Shown one piece after another: positions 26,751 through 35,219 of a DNA stretch of 64,000 nt (the stretch's first letter is position 1; each line of letters opens with the position of its first letter). Source of the DNA: Micromonospora vinacea (lineage in GTDB: Bacteria; Actinomycetota; Actinomycetes; Mycobacteriales; Micromonosporaceae); assembly GCF_015751785.1 (NCBI RefSeq), contig NZ_JADOTY010000001.1:868001-932000 (forward strand). Reading direction: 5' to 3'. The notes under the pieces are model-generated. The model searched no databases, was not told the origin of the DNA, and worked only from the letters and a program-made list of their open reading frames with translations. The position numbers and the translations under genes were made by a program.

Positions 26751-26764
26751 CATATCACTTTCAG

Positions 26765-26841
26765 TGGTAGCGGGGACAGGATTTGAACCTGCGACCTCTG
26801 GGTTATGAGCCCAGCGAGCTACCGAGCTGCTCCACCCCGCG
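26765..26841 (-). tRNA. tRNA-fMet (CAT), initiator, CCA encoded
   Basis: A 77-nt tRNA with anticodon CAT. It starts CGCGGGGTGGAGCAG, has a C1 that cannot pair with A72 and three G-C pairs at the anticodon-stem base (GGGCTCATAACCC), the hallmarks of an initiator tRNA. The terminal CCA is encoded. A TAGTCT hexamer (26858-26853) lies 11 bases upstream. Confidence 0.95.
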
Positions 26842-26852
26842 TCGACTGGTTA

Positions 26853-26858
26853 AGACTA
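26853..26858 (-). promoter_or_regulatory. -10 of the first tRNA-fMet
   Basis: TAGTCT on the minus strand, 11 bases before the mature 5' end, the same distance as the TACGGT before the second copy. Confidence 0.5.
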
Positions 26859-26926
26859 ACCCACCCGTTCCCGGCGATGATCAGCGGGGGTCACCAACCA
26901 CTGCGACCCGGCAGCCGGAATGTCGA

Positions 26927-26958
26927 AAGCCCGCCCCCGGCGAACCGGAGACGGGCTT
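26927..26958 (-). terminator. Terminator of the second tRNA copy
   Basis: On the minus strand AAGCCCG pairs with CGGGCTT, with an inner CCGG/CCGG stem closing a TTCG tetraloop; it lies 20 bp past the second tRNA and before the first tRNA's promoter. Confidence 0.65.
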
Positions 26959-26977
26959 CGAACTGGTGTTTCTCTCG

Positions 26978-27051
26978 TAGCGGGGACAGGATTTGAACCT
27001 GCGACCTCTGGGTTATGAGCCCAGCGAGCTACCGAGCTGCTCCACCCCGCG
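26978..27051 (-). tRNA. tRNA-fMet (CAT), initiator, no encoded CCA
   Basis: The 74-nt body is base-for-base identical to the copy at 26768-26841, but the next three bases are CGA, so the CCA end must be added after transcription. It has its own candidate promoter and terminator, so the two copies are separate units, not one transcript. Confidence 0.93.
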
Positions 27052-27062
27052 TCGGTTCGCTA

Positions 27063-27092
27063 ACCGTAGCGCACCGACCCGGGACACCGCAA
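27063..27092 (-). promoter_or_regulatory. Promoter of the second tRNA-fMet
   Basis: On the minus strand TTGCGG (27092-27087) and TACGGT (27068-27063) are 18 bases apart; the -10 lies 11 bases before the mature tRNA. Confidence 0.55.
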
Positions 27093-27139
27093 AGCGACTC
27101 CGATACCGCCGACCCGGACAGCTCTGACCTGGGCCGTTG

Positions 27140-28078
27140 TCAGTCGAGCCAGTTCTCGATCGCCGCGACCGCCCGTCGACTGTCCGCATCGACCTGGGAC
27201 CGAACGGCCGCCGTGTGCTCCCAACCCTGCTCCCAGAGCACCGTCACCACCTCACCGACCCGAACCGCCCGGACCAGCCGAACCTCCTCCGTACCCGGCT
27301 CGCCCATCCCGTCCGGCATCGGGGCCCGCATCTCGAACAGCACCGACTCATCCCCGTACACCCCCGAGGTCAGCAGCCGCTGTCGCCACGTCCTGCTGTC
27401 GTCGGGCAGCTTCTGGTCGGGGCAACCGCGCACGGCCTGCCGCAGCTCCCGCAACGCGTCGTCGGCGCGGCCCGCCCGGTAGATGGTGATGGTGTGCCGG
27501 TAGCTGCCATCCGGCACGTGCCCCGTCGGCGTCTCCGGCAACTTGTAGGCCAGGTAGCGACCACGGCGCTGGACCATTGCCGAGTCGCTGGACAGGCGCG
27601 TCCCGCACAGCGTCGGCAGCGCCGGACCCTCCCCCGAGGATTCCAGTCCGGTCCGGTTCGGAGCCGCCAGCACGAAGAAGGCGCGGTCCGGGATCGAGGT
27701 GGGCGGCCGGGGTGCCGCCGGGCCGGTGGCCGGCTGCGACGGCGTACCGCTCGGGGTGGTTCGTGACGGCGGCGGCGACGACGGTGTCGACACCGGGGTC
27801 GGCCTGGGTGACGGCCGGGAGGTCGCTGTCGCCCCGGTCGGCAGCGGGCCAGGGGTGTCGGCGGGCGGCGGCAGCGGCGCGGAGCCGTCCGCCGGGTACG
27901 CCAGTCGGCCGCCGACGGCCACCCCGCCCACGAGCAGCGCCACCGCGAGCGTCGAGCCGGCCATCCGGGCTCGGGCCCGCCGGTCGGCCAACCGCCGAAG
28001 CGACTCGGGATTCGTCAGCTCATGCCCGTCCGCGACGGCGCCGAGCGACCGGTACAGGTCAGAGAGTTCAACTGACAT
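27140..28078 (-). CDS. Membrane-anchored protein, partner of the adjacent sigma factor
   Basis: A 312-residue protein with a cytoplasmic N-terminus of about 40 residues (SDLYRSLGAVADGHELT), one membrane helix (STLAVALLVGGVAVGG), a Pro/Thr/Ser-rich linker and an extracytoplasmic domain with two Cys. Its ATG overlaps the end of the sigma gene by 11 bp. This topology and coupling fit an anti-sigma or sensor partner, but no zinc anti-sigma motif is present, so the role is inferred. Confidence 0.82.
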   Translation of the reverse strand: MSVELSDLYRSLGAVADGHELTNPESLRRLADRRARARMAGSTLAVALLVGGVAVGGRLAYPADGSAPLPPPADTPGPLPTGATATSRPSPRPTPVSTPSSPPPSRTTPSGTPSQPATGPAAPRPPTSIPDRAFFVLAAPNRTGLESSGEGPALPTLCGTRLSSDSAMVQRRGRYLAYKLPETPTGHVPDGSYRHTITIYRAGRADDALRELRQAVRGCPDQKLPDDSRTWRQRLLTSGVYGDESVLFEMRAPMPDGMGEPGTEEVRLVRAVRVGEVVTVLWEQGWEHTAAVRSQVDADSRRAVAAIENWLD

Positions 28079-28577
28079 CGTTCGCCTCCAACTCCACGGC
28101 GCAAAGGTCGGGCAGCAGCGCGGCCAGCCGGGACCGGCCTCGGGACAGCCAGGACTTCACGGTGCCGACCGGTGCGTCGGTCTCCCAGGCGATCTCCTCG
28201 ACGGACATGTCGAAGAGGTAGTGCAGGGCCAGCGCCTGCCGGTGCGTGGCGGGCAACTGCCGGAGCGCTCCGACCAGGAGCACCCCGTCCTCACTGGGCG
28301 GGGGTGCGACCGCCGGCGGTCCGCTACGACTCAGCACCACCCGCCAACGGTGCAGACGCCGCCAGCGGTCGGTCGCCAGCCGGGCCACCACGAGCCGCAG
28401 CCACGCCTCGGGCGCCGGATGCGACGACAGTCGCCCCCACTGCCGCCAGGCCCGGGTGTACGCCTCCTGCACCAGGTCCTGCGCCTCACTGTGGTCGCCA
28501 GCGACCGCATAGCCGTACCGCAGCGTCCGCCGGGCTGTGCTGCGGTAGGAGTCATCGAAGCTCTGCGCGTCCCGCAC
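28068..28577 (-). CDS. ECF-type RNA polymerase sigma factor, SigE family
   Basis: A 169-residue group IV sigma factor. Region 2 reads DHSEAQDLVQEAYTRAWRQW and region 4 reads LPATHRQALALHYLFDMSVE and APVGTVKSWLSRGRSRL. The GTG start at 28577 follows AGGGGG. Coupled to the membrane protein downstream, it is probably released by an envelope signal. I see no autoregulatory ECF promoter in the 192 bp upstream. Confidence 0.92.
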   Translation of the reverse strand: MRDAQSFDDSYRSTARRTLRYGYAVAGDHSEAQDLVQEAYTRAWRQWGRLSSHPAPEAWLRLVVARLATDRWRRLHRWRVVLSRSGPPAVAPPPSEDGVLLVGALRQLPATHRQALALHYLFDMSVEEIAWETDAPVGTVKSWLSRGRSRLAALLPDLCAVELEANDVS

Positions 28578-28695
28578 GACTGTTTCCCCCTCGTCCCCAC
28601 CCCGTTGCTTTGAGGACGGCGGACCGGCGTCGCAGGTTGCGGAGGTGGAGGGTGCTGTCGGTGACGTGACAGATACGCACAGATCAGGACAACGG

Positions 28696-28745
28696 CCGAG
28701 CCCCCGCCGTTCGGACCTGATGCGGTCCGCGCGACGGGGGCTCGG
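28696..28745 (-). terminator. Terminator of the UPF0182 gene
   Basis: Arms 28696-28706 (CCGAGCCCCCG) and 28735-28745 are perfect 11-bp complements with a nested GGACC/GGTCC stem, starting 25 bp past the UPF0182 stop. Confidence 0.7.
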
Positions 28746-28769
28746 GGAGGAACTGCGTGCGGTGGCGGG

Positions 28770-31760
28770 TCAGCCTCCGGCACTCGGGCTGGCACCCGGC
28801 CCACCGGCGGCCTGCTGCGCCTGCTGGAACGCGGTGAGCGCCTCGTCGAGGGCCTTCAGCGCCCGCCCGTACCGCTCGAAGTCGCCGGACGTCTGCGCGG
28901 CCCGGACCTCGGTGATCGCGGTCTGCACCCGGTCCGCGGCGGCGGCCAGGTCACCGGCCGGCGGTGGCGTGCCGGGGCTCGGGGTCGCCGTCGGCGCTGG
29001 CGTCGCCGTGCCCGAAGGCGTCGGCGTGGGCGTCGTCGGATTGCCCCCGGTCGTCGGCGGCGGCGACGTGCCCTGCCCGGCCTTCTTGCCCTGCTCGACC
29101 AACTGCTTGATGCCGTCGTTGATGTTGTCGGCCAGCGCCACGAAGGAGCCGCCGTCACCGTACGAGAGCAGCACCTTCTGCAACAGCGGGTACGCGTCCT
29201 GCTGGTTGCTCTTCACGTAGACCGGCTCCACGTAGAGCATGCCGTCGGCAAAGGGCAACGAGAGCAGGTTGCCGTACTGGACCTGCGCCTGGTTGCTGGA
29301 GAGCAGGTTCAGCTGCTGCCGGATGTTCGCGTTGTTGGTCATCTGCTGGTGCACCTGCACCGGGCCGGAGATCCGGGTCTGATCCGGCAACTCCAGCACC
29401 TCCAGCCGGGGCTTCCCCTCGACGTACGACCCCGAGATCAGCGCGGCGAGGTTCTGCCGGCCGTTCGGGGTGACCGCCGAGGTGAGCTGGAACCGGGGGC
29501 TCTCCTGCCCCGGGAACTGGGTGAACAGGTAGTACGGAGGCTGCTTCTGGCCGCTGTCCGGCGCGTCCGGCACGTTCGGCACCTGCCAGAAGTCCTGCGC
29601 GGAGTAGAAGTCGCCCGGGTTGGTCACGTGGAACTTGGTGAGCAGGTTGCGCTGCACCTTGAACATGTCCGCCGGGTAGCGCAGGTGCTCGGTCAGCTCG
29701 ACCGGGATCTCCGCCTTCGGCAGCACCAGGTCACCGCCGAACGCCTTGTTCCACGCCTTGAGCACCGGGTCGGTGTCGTCGTACTCGTAGAGCTTCACAG
29801 TGCCGTCGTACGCGTCGACTGTGGCCTTCACCGAGTTCCGCATGTAGTTGACGTCTTCCCGGGCCAGCTGGAACGTGCCCCGGTTGGTCAACTCGTCGGT
29901 GGTCTCGGTCTGCAGATTGACCTTCTCGGCGTACGGGTAGGAGGCCGCCGTGGTGTAGCCGTCCACGATCCACTGCACCCGACCGTCGACCACCGCCGGG
30001 TACGGGTCGCCGTCCAGGGTGAGGAACGGCGCGACCTTCTCCACCCGGTCGCGCGGGTTACGCACGTAGAGCAGCTTCGAGTCCTTGTTGACCGCCTCGG
30101 AGAGCAGGAAGTTCGACTCCTGCTCCTTGATGGCGTACAGCAGTCGCCGGGTGAAGGAGCCGATCTCCACGCCGCCCTCACCGGTGTAGGTGTAGGACTC
30201 GCCGCCGCCCTCACCGACCGGCCTGTCGAACTCGGCCTTCTTGTTCGGGTCGGACTGCCCGACGATGGCGTAGTCGTCCGCGGCCATCCGCTCGCCGTAG
30301 TAGATACGCGGCTGCTTGGCCGGGATCTGCTCGGTCTGCGAGGAGCACGCCTCCTGGGTCTTCTCACCGAGGAAGCCGGAGACGAAGAACGGCTGACCGC
30401 CGCAGACCACCTGGTTGGCCGGGGCGGCCACCAGCCCGTACCCGTGGGTGTAGACGGTGTGCCGGTTGATCCAGGTGTTCTGCTGGTCGGTCAACTCGCC
30501 ATAGTTGATCTCCCGGACGCCAACCACGTAGTCGGAGACCTTGCCGTTCACCCCGTACCTGTCGATGTCCAGCTTCGGGCCGAAGTCGTAGAAGCCACGC
30601 ACCTGCTGGAGCTGGGTGTACGTCTCGCTGACCAGCTGCGGGTCGAGCAGCCGCACGTTCGACACCACCGAGGTGTCGGTGGCCAGGTTCGCCGGTGGGG
30701 TGAGGTTGTTCGCCGCGTACGGGGTCGTCTCGGTGGCCCCCAACCCGAACGCCGCCCGCGTCGCGTCGATGCTGCGCTGGATGTACGGCGCTTCCTTGTC
30801 CTTGGCGCTCGGCTTGACCTCGAAGGTCTGCACCGCCCAGGGGTAGATGCCGCCGATGGCCACCGCGGACACGCCGAGCAGCGCCAGCGAGATCCCCGGC
30901 CAGACCAGGTTCCGCATCCAGGCGTTGGAGAACACGAGGATCGCGATCGCCACCACGATCGAGATGTAGGCGAGGATCTCCTTCGCCGGCAGCAGCGCGT
31001 TGACGTCGGCGTAGCCGGCACCGTACAACTTGGCGCCCTCGTTGTACTCCAGCAGCATGGCCCGCCGGTCCAACACGTACGCGATGGCCTTCAACAGCAC
31101 GAAGACCGCGACCAGGGTGCTCAGGTGCGCGCGGGCCGCGTTGCTCATCCGGTCGCCGACGCCCTGGAGGCGGACCCCGCCGAAGAGGTAGTGCACCGCC
31201 AGCGCGCCGATCACGGCCAGCACCACAGCGGTGAACGCCACCCCGAGCAGGTAACGCCAGAACGGCAACTGGAAGACGTAGAAGCCGATGTCGACCCCGA
31301 ACTCCGGGTCCTTGATGCCGAAGTCACCGCCGTTGCGGAAGAGCAGCCACTGGTTCCACCGGTTCTGCGCGGAGAGACCGGCGAAGAGCCCGACCACCGC
31401 GGCGGTCAGCGAGATCCAGGTGCCGAGACGCGGGCTGAGCACCATCCGGTAGCGCTCCAGGGTCGCCTGCTCCACCGAGTGCGGACGCAGGCGCGGGCGC
31501 AACCGGTAGGCCAGCCACAGGTTGCCACCGACTATCACCGCCATGCCGAGGCCGACGGCGAGGAAGAGCATCAACCGGGTCAGCAGGACACCGGTGAAGA
31601 CCTCGGTGTAGCGGACCTCGTCGAACCAGAGCCAGTCGGTCCACGCCTGGACACCCCAGCCGAGCAGGGTGAAGAGCACGAACACCCCGACCAGGACAGC
31701 GATGGTGACGCGCCCGCGCCGGCTCATCCTCGGGAGGGGGCTGCTGCTACGCATGACCAC
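28770..31760 (-). CDS. UPF0182-family large membrane protein
   Basis: A 996-residue protein. About seven N-terminal membrane helices (residues 15-330) precede a large extracytoplasmic domain, and a Pro/Thr-rich tail (PTTGGNPTTPTPTPSG) leads to a small helical segment. The family is conserved across actinobacteria with unknown function; it lies next to the PDZ protease gene here as recalled for M. tuberculosis. GTG 31760 has CGGAG 6 bases upstream; ATG 31754 is the alternative. Confidence 0.92.
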   Translation of the reverse strand: MVMRSSSPLPRMSRRGRVTIAVLVGVFVLFTLLGWGVQAWTDWLWFDEVRYTEVFTGVLLTRLMLFLAVGLGMAVIVGGNLWLAYRLRPRLRPHSVEQATLERYRMVLSPRLGTWISLTAAVVGLFAGLSAQNRWNQWLLFRNGGDFGIKDPEFGVDIGFYVFQLPFWRYLLGVAFTAVVLAVIGALAVHYLFGGVRLQGVGDRMSNAARAHLSTLVAVFVLLKAIAYVLDRRAMLLEYNEGAKLYGAGYADVNALLPAKEILAYISIVVAIAILVFSNAWMRNLVWPGISLALLGVSAVAIGGIYPWAVQTFEVKPSAKDKEAPYIQRSIDATRAAFGLGATETTPYAANNLTPPANLATDTSVVSNVRLLDPQLVSETYTQLQQVRGFYDFGPKLDIDRYGVNGKVSDYVVGVREINYGELTDQQNTWINRHTVYTHGYGLVAAPANQVVCGGQPFFVSGFLGEKTQEACSSQTEQIPAKQPRIYYGERMAADDYAIVGQSDPNKKAEFDRPVGEGGGESYTYTGEGGVEIGSFTRRLLYAIKEQESNFLLSEAVNKDSKLLYVRNPRDRVEKVAPFLTLDGDPYPAVVDGRVQWIVDGYTTAASYPYAEKVNLQTETTDELTNRGTFQLAREDVNYMRNSVKATVDAYDGTVKLYEYDDTDPVLKAWNKAFGGDLVLPKAEIPVELTEHLRYPADMFKVQRNLLTKFHVTNPGDFYSAQDFWQVPNVPDAPDSGQKQPPYYLFTQFPGQESPRFQLTSAVTPNGRQNLAALISGSYVEGKPRLEVLELPDQTRISGPVQVHQQMTNNANIRQQLNLLSSNQAQVQYGNLLSLPFADGMLYVEPVYVKSNQQDAYPLLQKVLLSYGDGGSFVALADNINDGIKQLVEQGKKAGQGTSPPPTTGGNPTTPTPTPSGTATPAPTATPSPGTPPPAGDLAAAADRVQTAITEVRAAQTSGDFERYGRALKALDEALTAFQQAQQAAGGPGASPSAGG

Positions 31761-31850
31761 TGTTGGCTCCGCACGCTCGATATGATCGGCTCCGACCAGG
31801 CACCCAGAGTACGGGGTGTTCCTGAGCGTGGCGGGGCACGGTCACACCGG

Positions 31851-32864
31851 TCAGCAACGCGTCGGTTGACCGCCCGCGCGCAACGTCTCCAGCGCGGTCA
31901 TCGCCTCGTCCAACGAGCCCACCCGCAACAGCGGCAGATCCGGCTGCGGGTTGCGGACCGCCTCCGCGCAGTTGTCCGCCGGTACCAGGAAGACCTTGGC
32001 CCCGGCGCGCTTGGCACCGACCAGCTTCTGGGCGATCCCGCCGATCGGGCCGACGGCACCCTCGTCGTCGATGGTGCCGGTGCCGGCGATGATCTGGCCG
32101 CCGGTCAGGTCGGCCGGGGTCAGCTTGTCCACGATCCCCAGGGCGAACATCAGACCGGCGCTCGGCCCACCGATGTCACCCAGGTCGATGCCGAGCGTGA
32201 ACGGGTGCGGCTGCTGCTGATCGATCTCGACACCGATCCGCGGCCGGCCGTCCTGCTCCTGGCTGGTCACCGTCGCGGTGGCCGGCGCGCCGTCCCGGGT
32301 GTAGCCGATGGTCAACGCCGTGCCCGCCGGCTTGGCCCGGACCAGCTCGGTGACCTTCGCGGCCACCGGCACCGGCTGGCCGTCGACCGAGGTGATCACA
32401 TCGCCGGCCTTCAGCGCACCGGCCGCCGGGCCGTCCCCGGCCACCGTCTTGATCACCACCTGCACCGGAAAGCCCAACTCCCGCAGTGCGGCGGTCTCCG
32501 CGCTGGTCTGCGACGCCTTGAAGTCCTCGGCGTTGCGCTGCTCGACCTGCTCCGTCGACTCCCCCGGCGGGTAGACCAGCTCACGCGGCACCACCGCCTC
32601 GTCGTCGGAGAACCAGCCCGCGATCGCCCCCCGCAACCGCACAGTGGGCTGCACCCCCACCGTGGTCAGCCGCAACTGGCCGGCCGAGGTGGAGGTCTCC
32701 CGACCGGAGACCTGGATGACCTCCTTACCGTCGGTCGTACCGAGGGTGTTGACCGTCGGCCCCGGGCCCAGCACCACGTACGGAATCGGCACCCGGAGCA
32801 CCCCGATGCTCAGCAGGGCGGTGAACAGGGCACCGAGCAGGACCGTCAGGCCACGACGTCTCAT
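31851..32864 (-). CDS. Lon-like PDZ serine protease (YlbL family)
   Basis: A 337-residue membrane-anchored protease. One N-terminal helix (VLLGALFTALLSIGVL) leads to a PDZ domain (about 130-210, with GALKAGDVITSVDGQPV) and a Lon-type catalytic domain with Ser235 in GGPSAGLMF and Lys280 in GIAQKLVGAKRAG, forming a Ser-Lys dyad. It acts outside the cytoplasmic membrane. TACGCT lies 7 bases before the ATG. It is divergent from the zinc metalloprotease. Confidence 0.94.
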   Translation of the reverse strand: MRRRGLTVLLGALFTALLSIGVLRVPIPYVVLGPGPTVNTLGTTDGKEVIQVSGRETSTSAGQLRLTTVGVQPTVRLRGAIAGWFSDDEAVVPRELVYPPGESTEQVEQRNAEDFKASQTSAETAALRELGFPVQVVIKTVAGDGPAAGALKAGDVITSVDGQPVPVAAKVTELVRAKPAGTALTIGYTRDGAPATATVTSQEQDGRPRIGVEIDQQQPHPFTLGIDLGDIGGPSAGLMFALGIVDKLTPADLTGGQIIAGTGTIDDEGAVGPIGGIAQKLVGAKRAGAKVFLVPADNCAEAVRNPQPDLPLLRVGSLDEAMTALETLRAGGQPTRC

Positions 32865-32871
32865 GCCGCAG

Positions 32872-32877
32872 AGCGTA
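32872..32877 (-). promoter_or_regulatory. -10 of the PDZ protease gene
   Basis: TACGCT on the minus strand, 7 bases before ATG 32864, with no ribosome site. Confidence 0.55.
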
Positions 32878-32966
32878 CCGACCGGTCGCGGGTCACCTGC
32901 CGGATGCGCCGCGCGACTTCGCCCTCAGCGCAACGCCAGCGGCGGCTACCTGGGGCGCGGTCCGCG

Positions 32967-32972
32967 TACCGT
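32967..32972 (+). promoter_or_regulatory. -10 of the zinc metalloprotease gene
   Basis: TACCGT is 7 bases before GTG 32980; like its divergent neighbour, the gene appears leaderless. Confidence 0.55.
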
Positions 32973-32979
32973 AGATGTC

Positions 32980-34269
32980 GTGCCTGATATTCCGTTCGGT
33001 TTCGCGCTCCCGGGTGGGCAGCCACCAGACCCCAACGATCCCGCGCAGATGCAGCAGTTCATGTCGCAGTTGCAGCACCTGCTCTCCGCGCCGGGCAGCG
33101 GTCCGGTCAACTGGGACCTGGCCCGGCAGGTAGCAGCCAGCCAGCTCGCGGCCGCCGGTGACCCGGCGGTGTCGATGTACGAACGCAACGCGGTCGAGGA
33201 GGCGCTCCGCCTCGCCGACCTGTGGTTGGAGCCCGCCTCGGCGTGGCCCACCGGCATCCAGAACCCGGTTGCGTGGAACCGCAACGAGTGGATCTTCAAG
33301 ACGCTGGACGTGTGGCGCAAGCTGTGCGACCCGGTCGCCAGCCGGATGGTCGGCGCGATGGGCGACCTGGTGCCACCGGAGGCGCGCGCCCAGCTCGGCC
33401 CGATGCAGTCGATGGTGGCCTCCCTCGGTGGCGCGCTCTTCGGCGGTCAGCTGGGCCAGGCCCTCGGTTCGCTCGCCGCGGAGGTACTCTCCGCCGGCGA
33501 CATCGGGCTGCCGCTCGGCCCGGCCGGCACGGCCGCGCTGATCCCGGCCAACATCCGGGCGTACGGCGAGGGCCTGGAACTGCCCGAGGACGAGGTCCGC
33601 CTCTACGTGGCGCTGCGCGAGGCCGCCCACCAGCGGCTGTTCCAACACGTCCCGTGGCTGCGGGGGCATGTGCTCAGCGCGGTCGAGATGTACGCGTCGG
33701 GCATCCGGGTCAACCGGGAGGCGATCGAGGAGGCGATGGGCCGGGTCGACCCGACCGACCCCGAGTCGATGCAGGCGATCGCCCTGGAGGGCATCTTCAC
33801 CCCGGAGGACACCCCGGCGCAGAAGGCGTCGCTGGCCCGCCTGGAGACCGCACTCGCCCTGGTCGAGGGCTGGGTGTGCCACGTGGTGGACAGCGCCGCC
33901 AGCGACCGGCTGCCCAACGTCGTCCGGTTGGGCGAGGCGTTCCGCCGTCGCCGGGCCGCCGGTGGCCCCGCCGAGCAGACCTTCGCCGCGCTGGTCGGCC
34001 TGGAACTGCGCCCCCGCCGGCTGCGCGAGGCCGCGGCGCTCTGGGCCGCGCTCACCCAGCACCGTGGCATCGAGGGGCGCGACGCCGTCTGGGGCCACCC
34101 GGATCTGCTCCCGTCGGACGACGACTTCGCCGACCCGGTCGCCTTCGCGATGAACGACATGGACCTCAGCGAGCTGGACAGCTTCGACTTCACCGCCCCC
34201 GGCGGGGTGGAGGAGAAGGCCCCCGGTCAGCCGGATGAGACCGACGGCGAGGACGACGCCAAGTCCTGA
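32980..34269 (+). CDS. Zinc-dependent metalloprotease, TIGR03624-type
   Basis: A 429-residue soluble protein. The zincin-like helix reads LREAAHQRLFQHVPWL (ExxH core, near residues 212-220), with a downstream ALVEGWVCHVVD helix that can supply a further ligand. The N-terminus is Pro/Gln-rich (PDPNDPAQMQQFMSQLQHLL). It is found next to the PDZ protease in many actinobacteria, as here. Proteolysis has not been shown to my knowledge; the assignment is by family. Confidence 0.88.
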   Translation: MPDIPFGFALPGGQPPDPNDPAQMQQFMSQLQHLLSAPGSGPVNWDLARQVAASQLAAAGDPAVSMYERNAVEEALRLADLWLEPASAWPTGIQNPVAWNRNEWIFKTLDVWRKLCDPVASRMVGAMGDLVPPEARAQLGPMQSMVASLGGALFGGQLGQALGSLAAEVLSAGDIGLPLGPAGTAALIPANIRAYGEGLELPEDEVRLYVALREAAHQRLFQHVPWLRGHVLSAVEMYASGIRVNREAIEEAMGRVDPTDPESMQAIALEGIFTPEDTPAQKASLARLETALALVEGWVCHVVDSAASDRLPNVVRLGEAFRRRRAAGGPAEQTFAALVGLELRPRRLREAAALWAALTQHRGIEGRDAVWGHPDLLPSDDDFADPVAFAMNDMDLSELDSFDFTAPGGVEEKAPGQPDETDGEDDAKS

Positions 34270-34290
34270 CGTCCGCGCGACGACGATCCG

Positions 34291-34330
34291 CGCCCGGGTG
34301 CCCGCATGATCGACAGCGGGCACCCGGGCG
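34291..34330 (+). terminator. Terminator of the zinc metalloprotease gene
   Basis: Perfect 15-bp arms (CGCCCGGGTGCCCGC) around the loop ATGATCGACA, 21 bp after the stop. The loop carries the ATGATCGAC word also found in repeat A. Confidence 0.85.
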
Positions 34331-34345
34331 TGCCGTCGGCGGGGC

Positions 34346-34435
34346 TGGCGGGCGGTGGTGCGGGTCCTGCGGGCAGGCGGGGTGGCGGGGTGGCGGGCGG
34401 CGGTGCGGGTCCTGCGGGCAGGCAGGGTGGCGGTT
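34346..34435. repeat. 45-bp tandem repeat, two copies
   Basis: Units 34346-34390 and 34391-34435 share a 45-bp period with a few mismatches; both contain GCGGGTCCTGCGGGCAGGC. The array fills the gap between the terminator and the stop of the minus-strand gene. Confidence 0.8.
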
Positions 34436-35043
34436 CAGGCGGGTCGGCCCGACCCGGAGAGAAGGGCGCGGGTCGCTTCCCAACCCTCGAAGGCCGGGTC
34501 CAGCGTGGCCAGGTCAGCCGGCCCGCGCAGTCGTCGCCAGCCCGCCGTGACCGCCACGTCACCCGGGCGCGGGGCGTTGGCGCGCGCCGCAGCCGGCGTA
34601 GCGGTGTCCAGTTCCAGTGTCGGTAGCCAGTCCGGCGCGGGCAGTCGTACCGCGACTCCGAGCAGACCCGGACCGCCGCCCTCGACCGGGGCCACCGCGA
34701 CCGGTCGGGTGGTGAGTGGGCGGAGCAGCTTGCCGACGGTCAGTGCGGGAAGGTCAGGCACGTCACTGACCAGCACCGCCGCCTGGTCGTACCCCTCCAG
34801 CGCGGCGAACACGGCGTTCGGCGTCGGCTCGGCCACCTCGTACACCGCAGTGCCGGGCCACACCAGCGCATCGGCCAGCGCTCGGTCGGCCGGGGTCACC
34901 GCGACAGCGACCTCCACCTCGTTGAGCGTGGCGAGCAGGTCGATGACGTCTTCCGCGAGAGCCGCTCGCCACTCCGCCAGGTCGACGCCGGGCGGCGACC
35001 AGTGCACCGGCCCGAGCAACGCCACCACCACCCGTCGCGCCAT
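34435..35043 (-). CDS. Hypothetical protein, nucleotidyltransferase-like (CofC/DUF2064 resemblance)
   Basis: A 202-residue soluble protein with alternating strands and helices. The segment AAVLVSDVPDLPALTVGKLL followed by VAVAPVEGGGPGLLGVAV resembles the nucleotide-sugar or phosphotransfer site of CofC/DUF2064 proteins, which read GD-PxL then DGGxxxL; the match is weak. The ATG follows TAGGGT by 6 bases, a leaderless layout. Confidence 0.75.
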   Translation of the reverse strand: MARRVVVALLGPVHWSPPGVDLAEWRAALAEDVIDLLATLNEVEVAVAVTPADRALADALVWPGTAVYEVAEPTPNAVFAALEGYDQAAVLVSDVPDLPALTVGKLLRPLTTRPVAVAPVEGGGPGLLGVAVRLPAPDWLPTLELDTATPAAARANAPRPGDVAVTAGWRRLRGPADLATLDPAFEGWEATRALLSGSGRPA

Positions 35044-35049
35044 CCCCCG

Positions 35050-35055
35050 ACCCTA
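35050..35055 (-). promoter_or_regulatory. -10 of a leaderless transcript (34435-35043 gene)
   Basis: TAGGGT on the minus strand exactly 6 bases before ATG 35043; no Shine-Dalgarno. Confidence 0.65.
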
Positions 35056-35219
35056 GCGCCCCACCCCGTACGGCCACCCCACCCGACCCGCTCCGGAGCG
35101 CCCCGGCGCGGCTCGACGACATGATCGACTCGACTTCCTTGAAGTCGCGGTGTCCCGGCGACCTGGATAGCGCGGTTTTCAGGAAGGCGAGTGGATCTAG
35201 GCCGATCAGAGGGTGTGGA

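Noticed and set aside
26765..27051. Attachment site for an integrated element at the tRNA pair
   Set aside because: Both tRNA genes are complete, and no integrase or phage gene lies on either side.
29349..32987. 1212-codon open frame on the + strand
   Set aside because: It lies opposite the UPF0182 and PDZ genes, whose family motifs are clear. High-GC DNA keeps the complementary frame open; the translation is rich in Arg/His/Val/Gly with no domain.
34346..34435. Possible CRISPR array
   Set aside because: Only two directly adjacent units without spacers and no cas genes; it is a simple tandem repeat.
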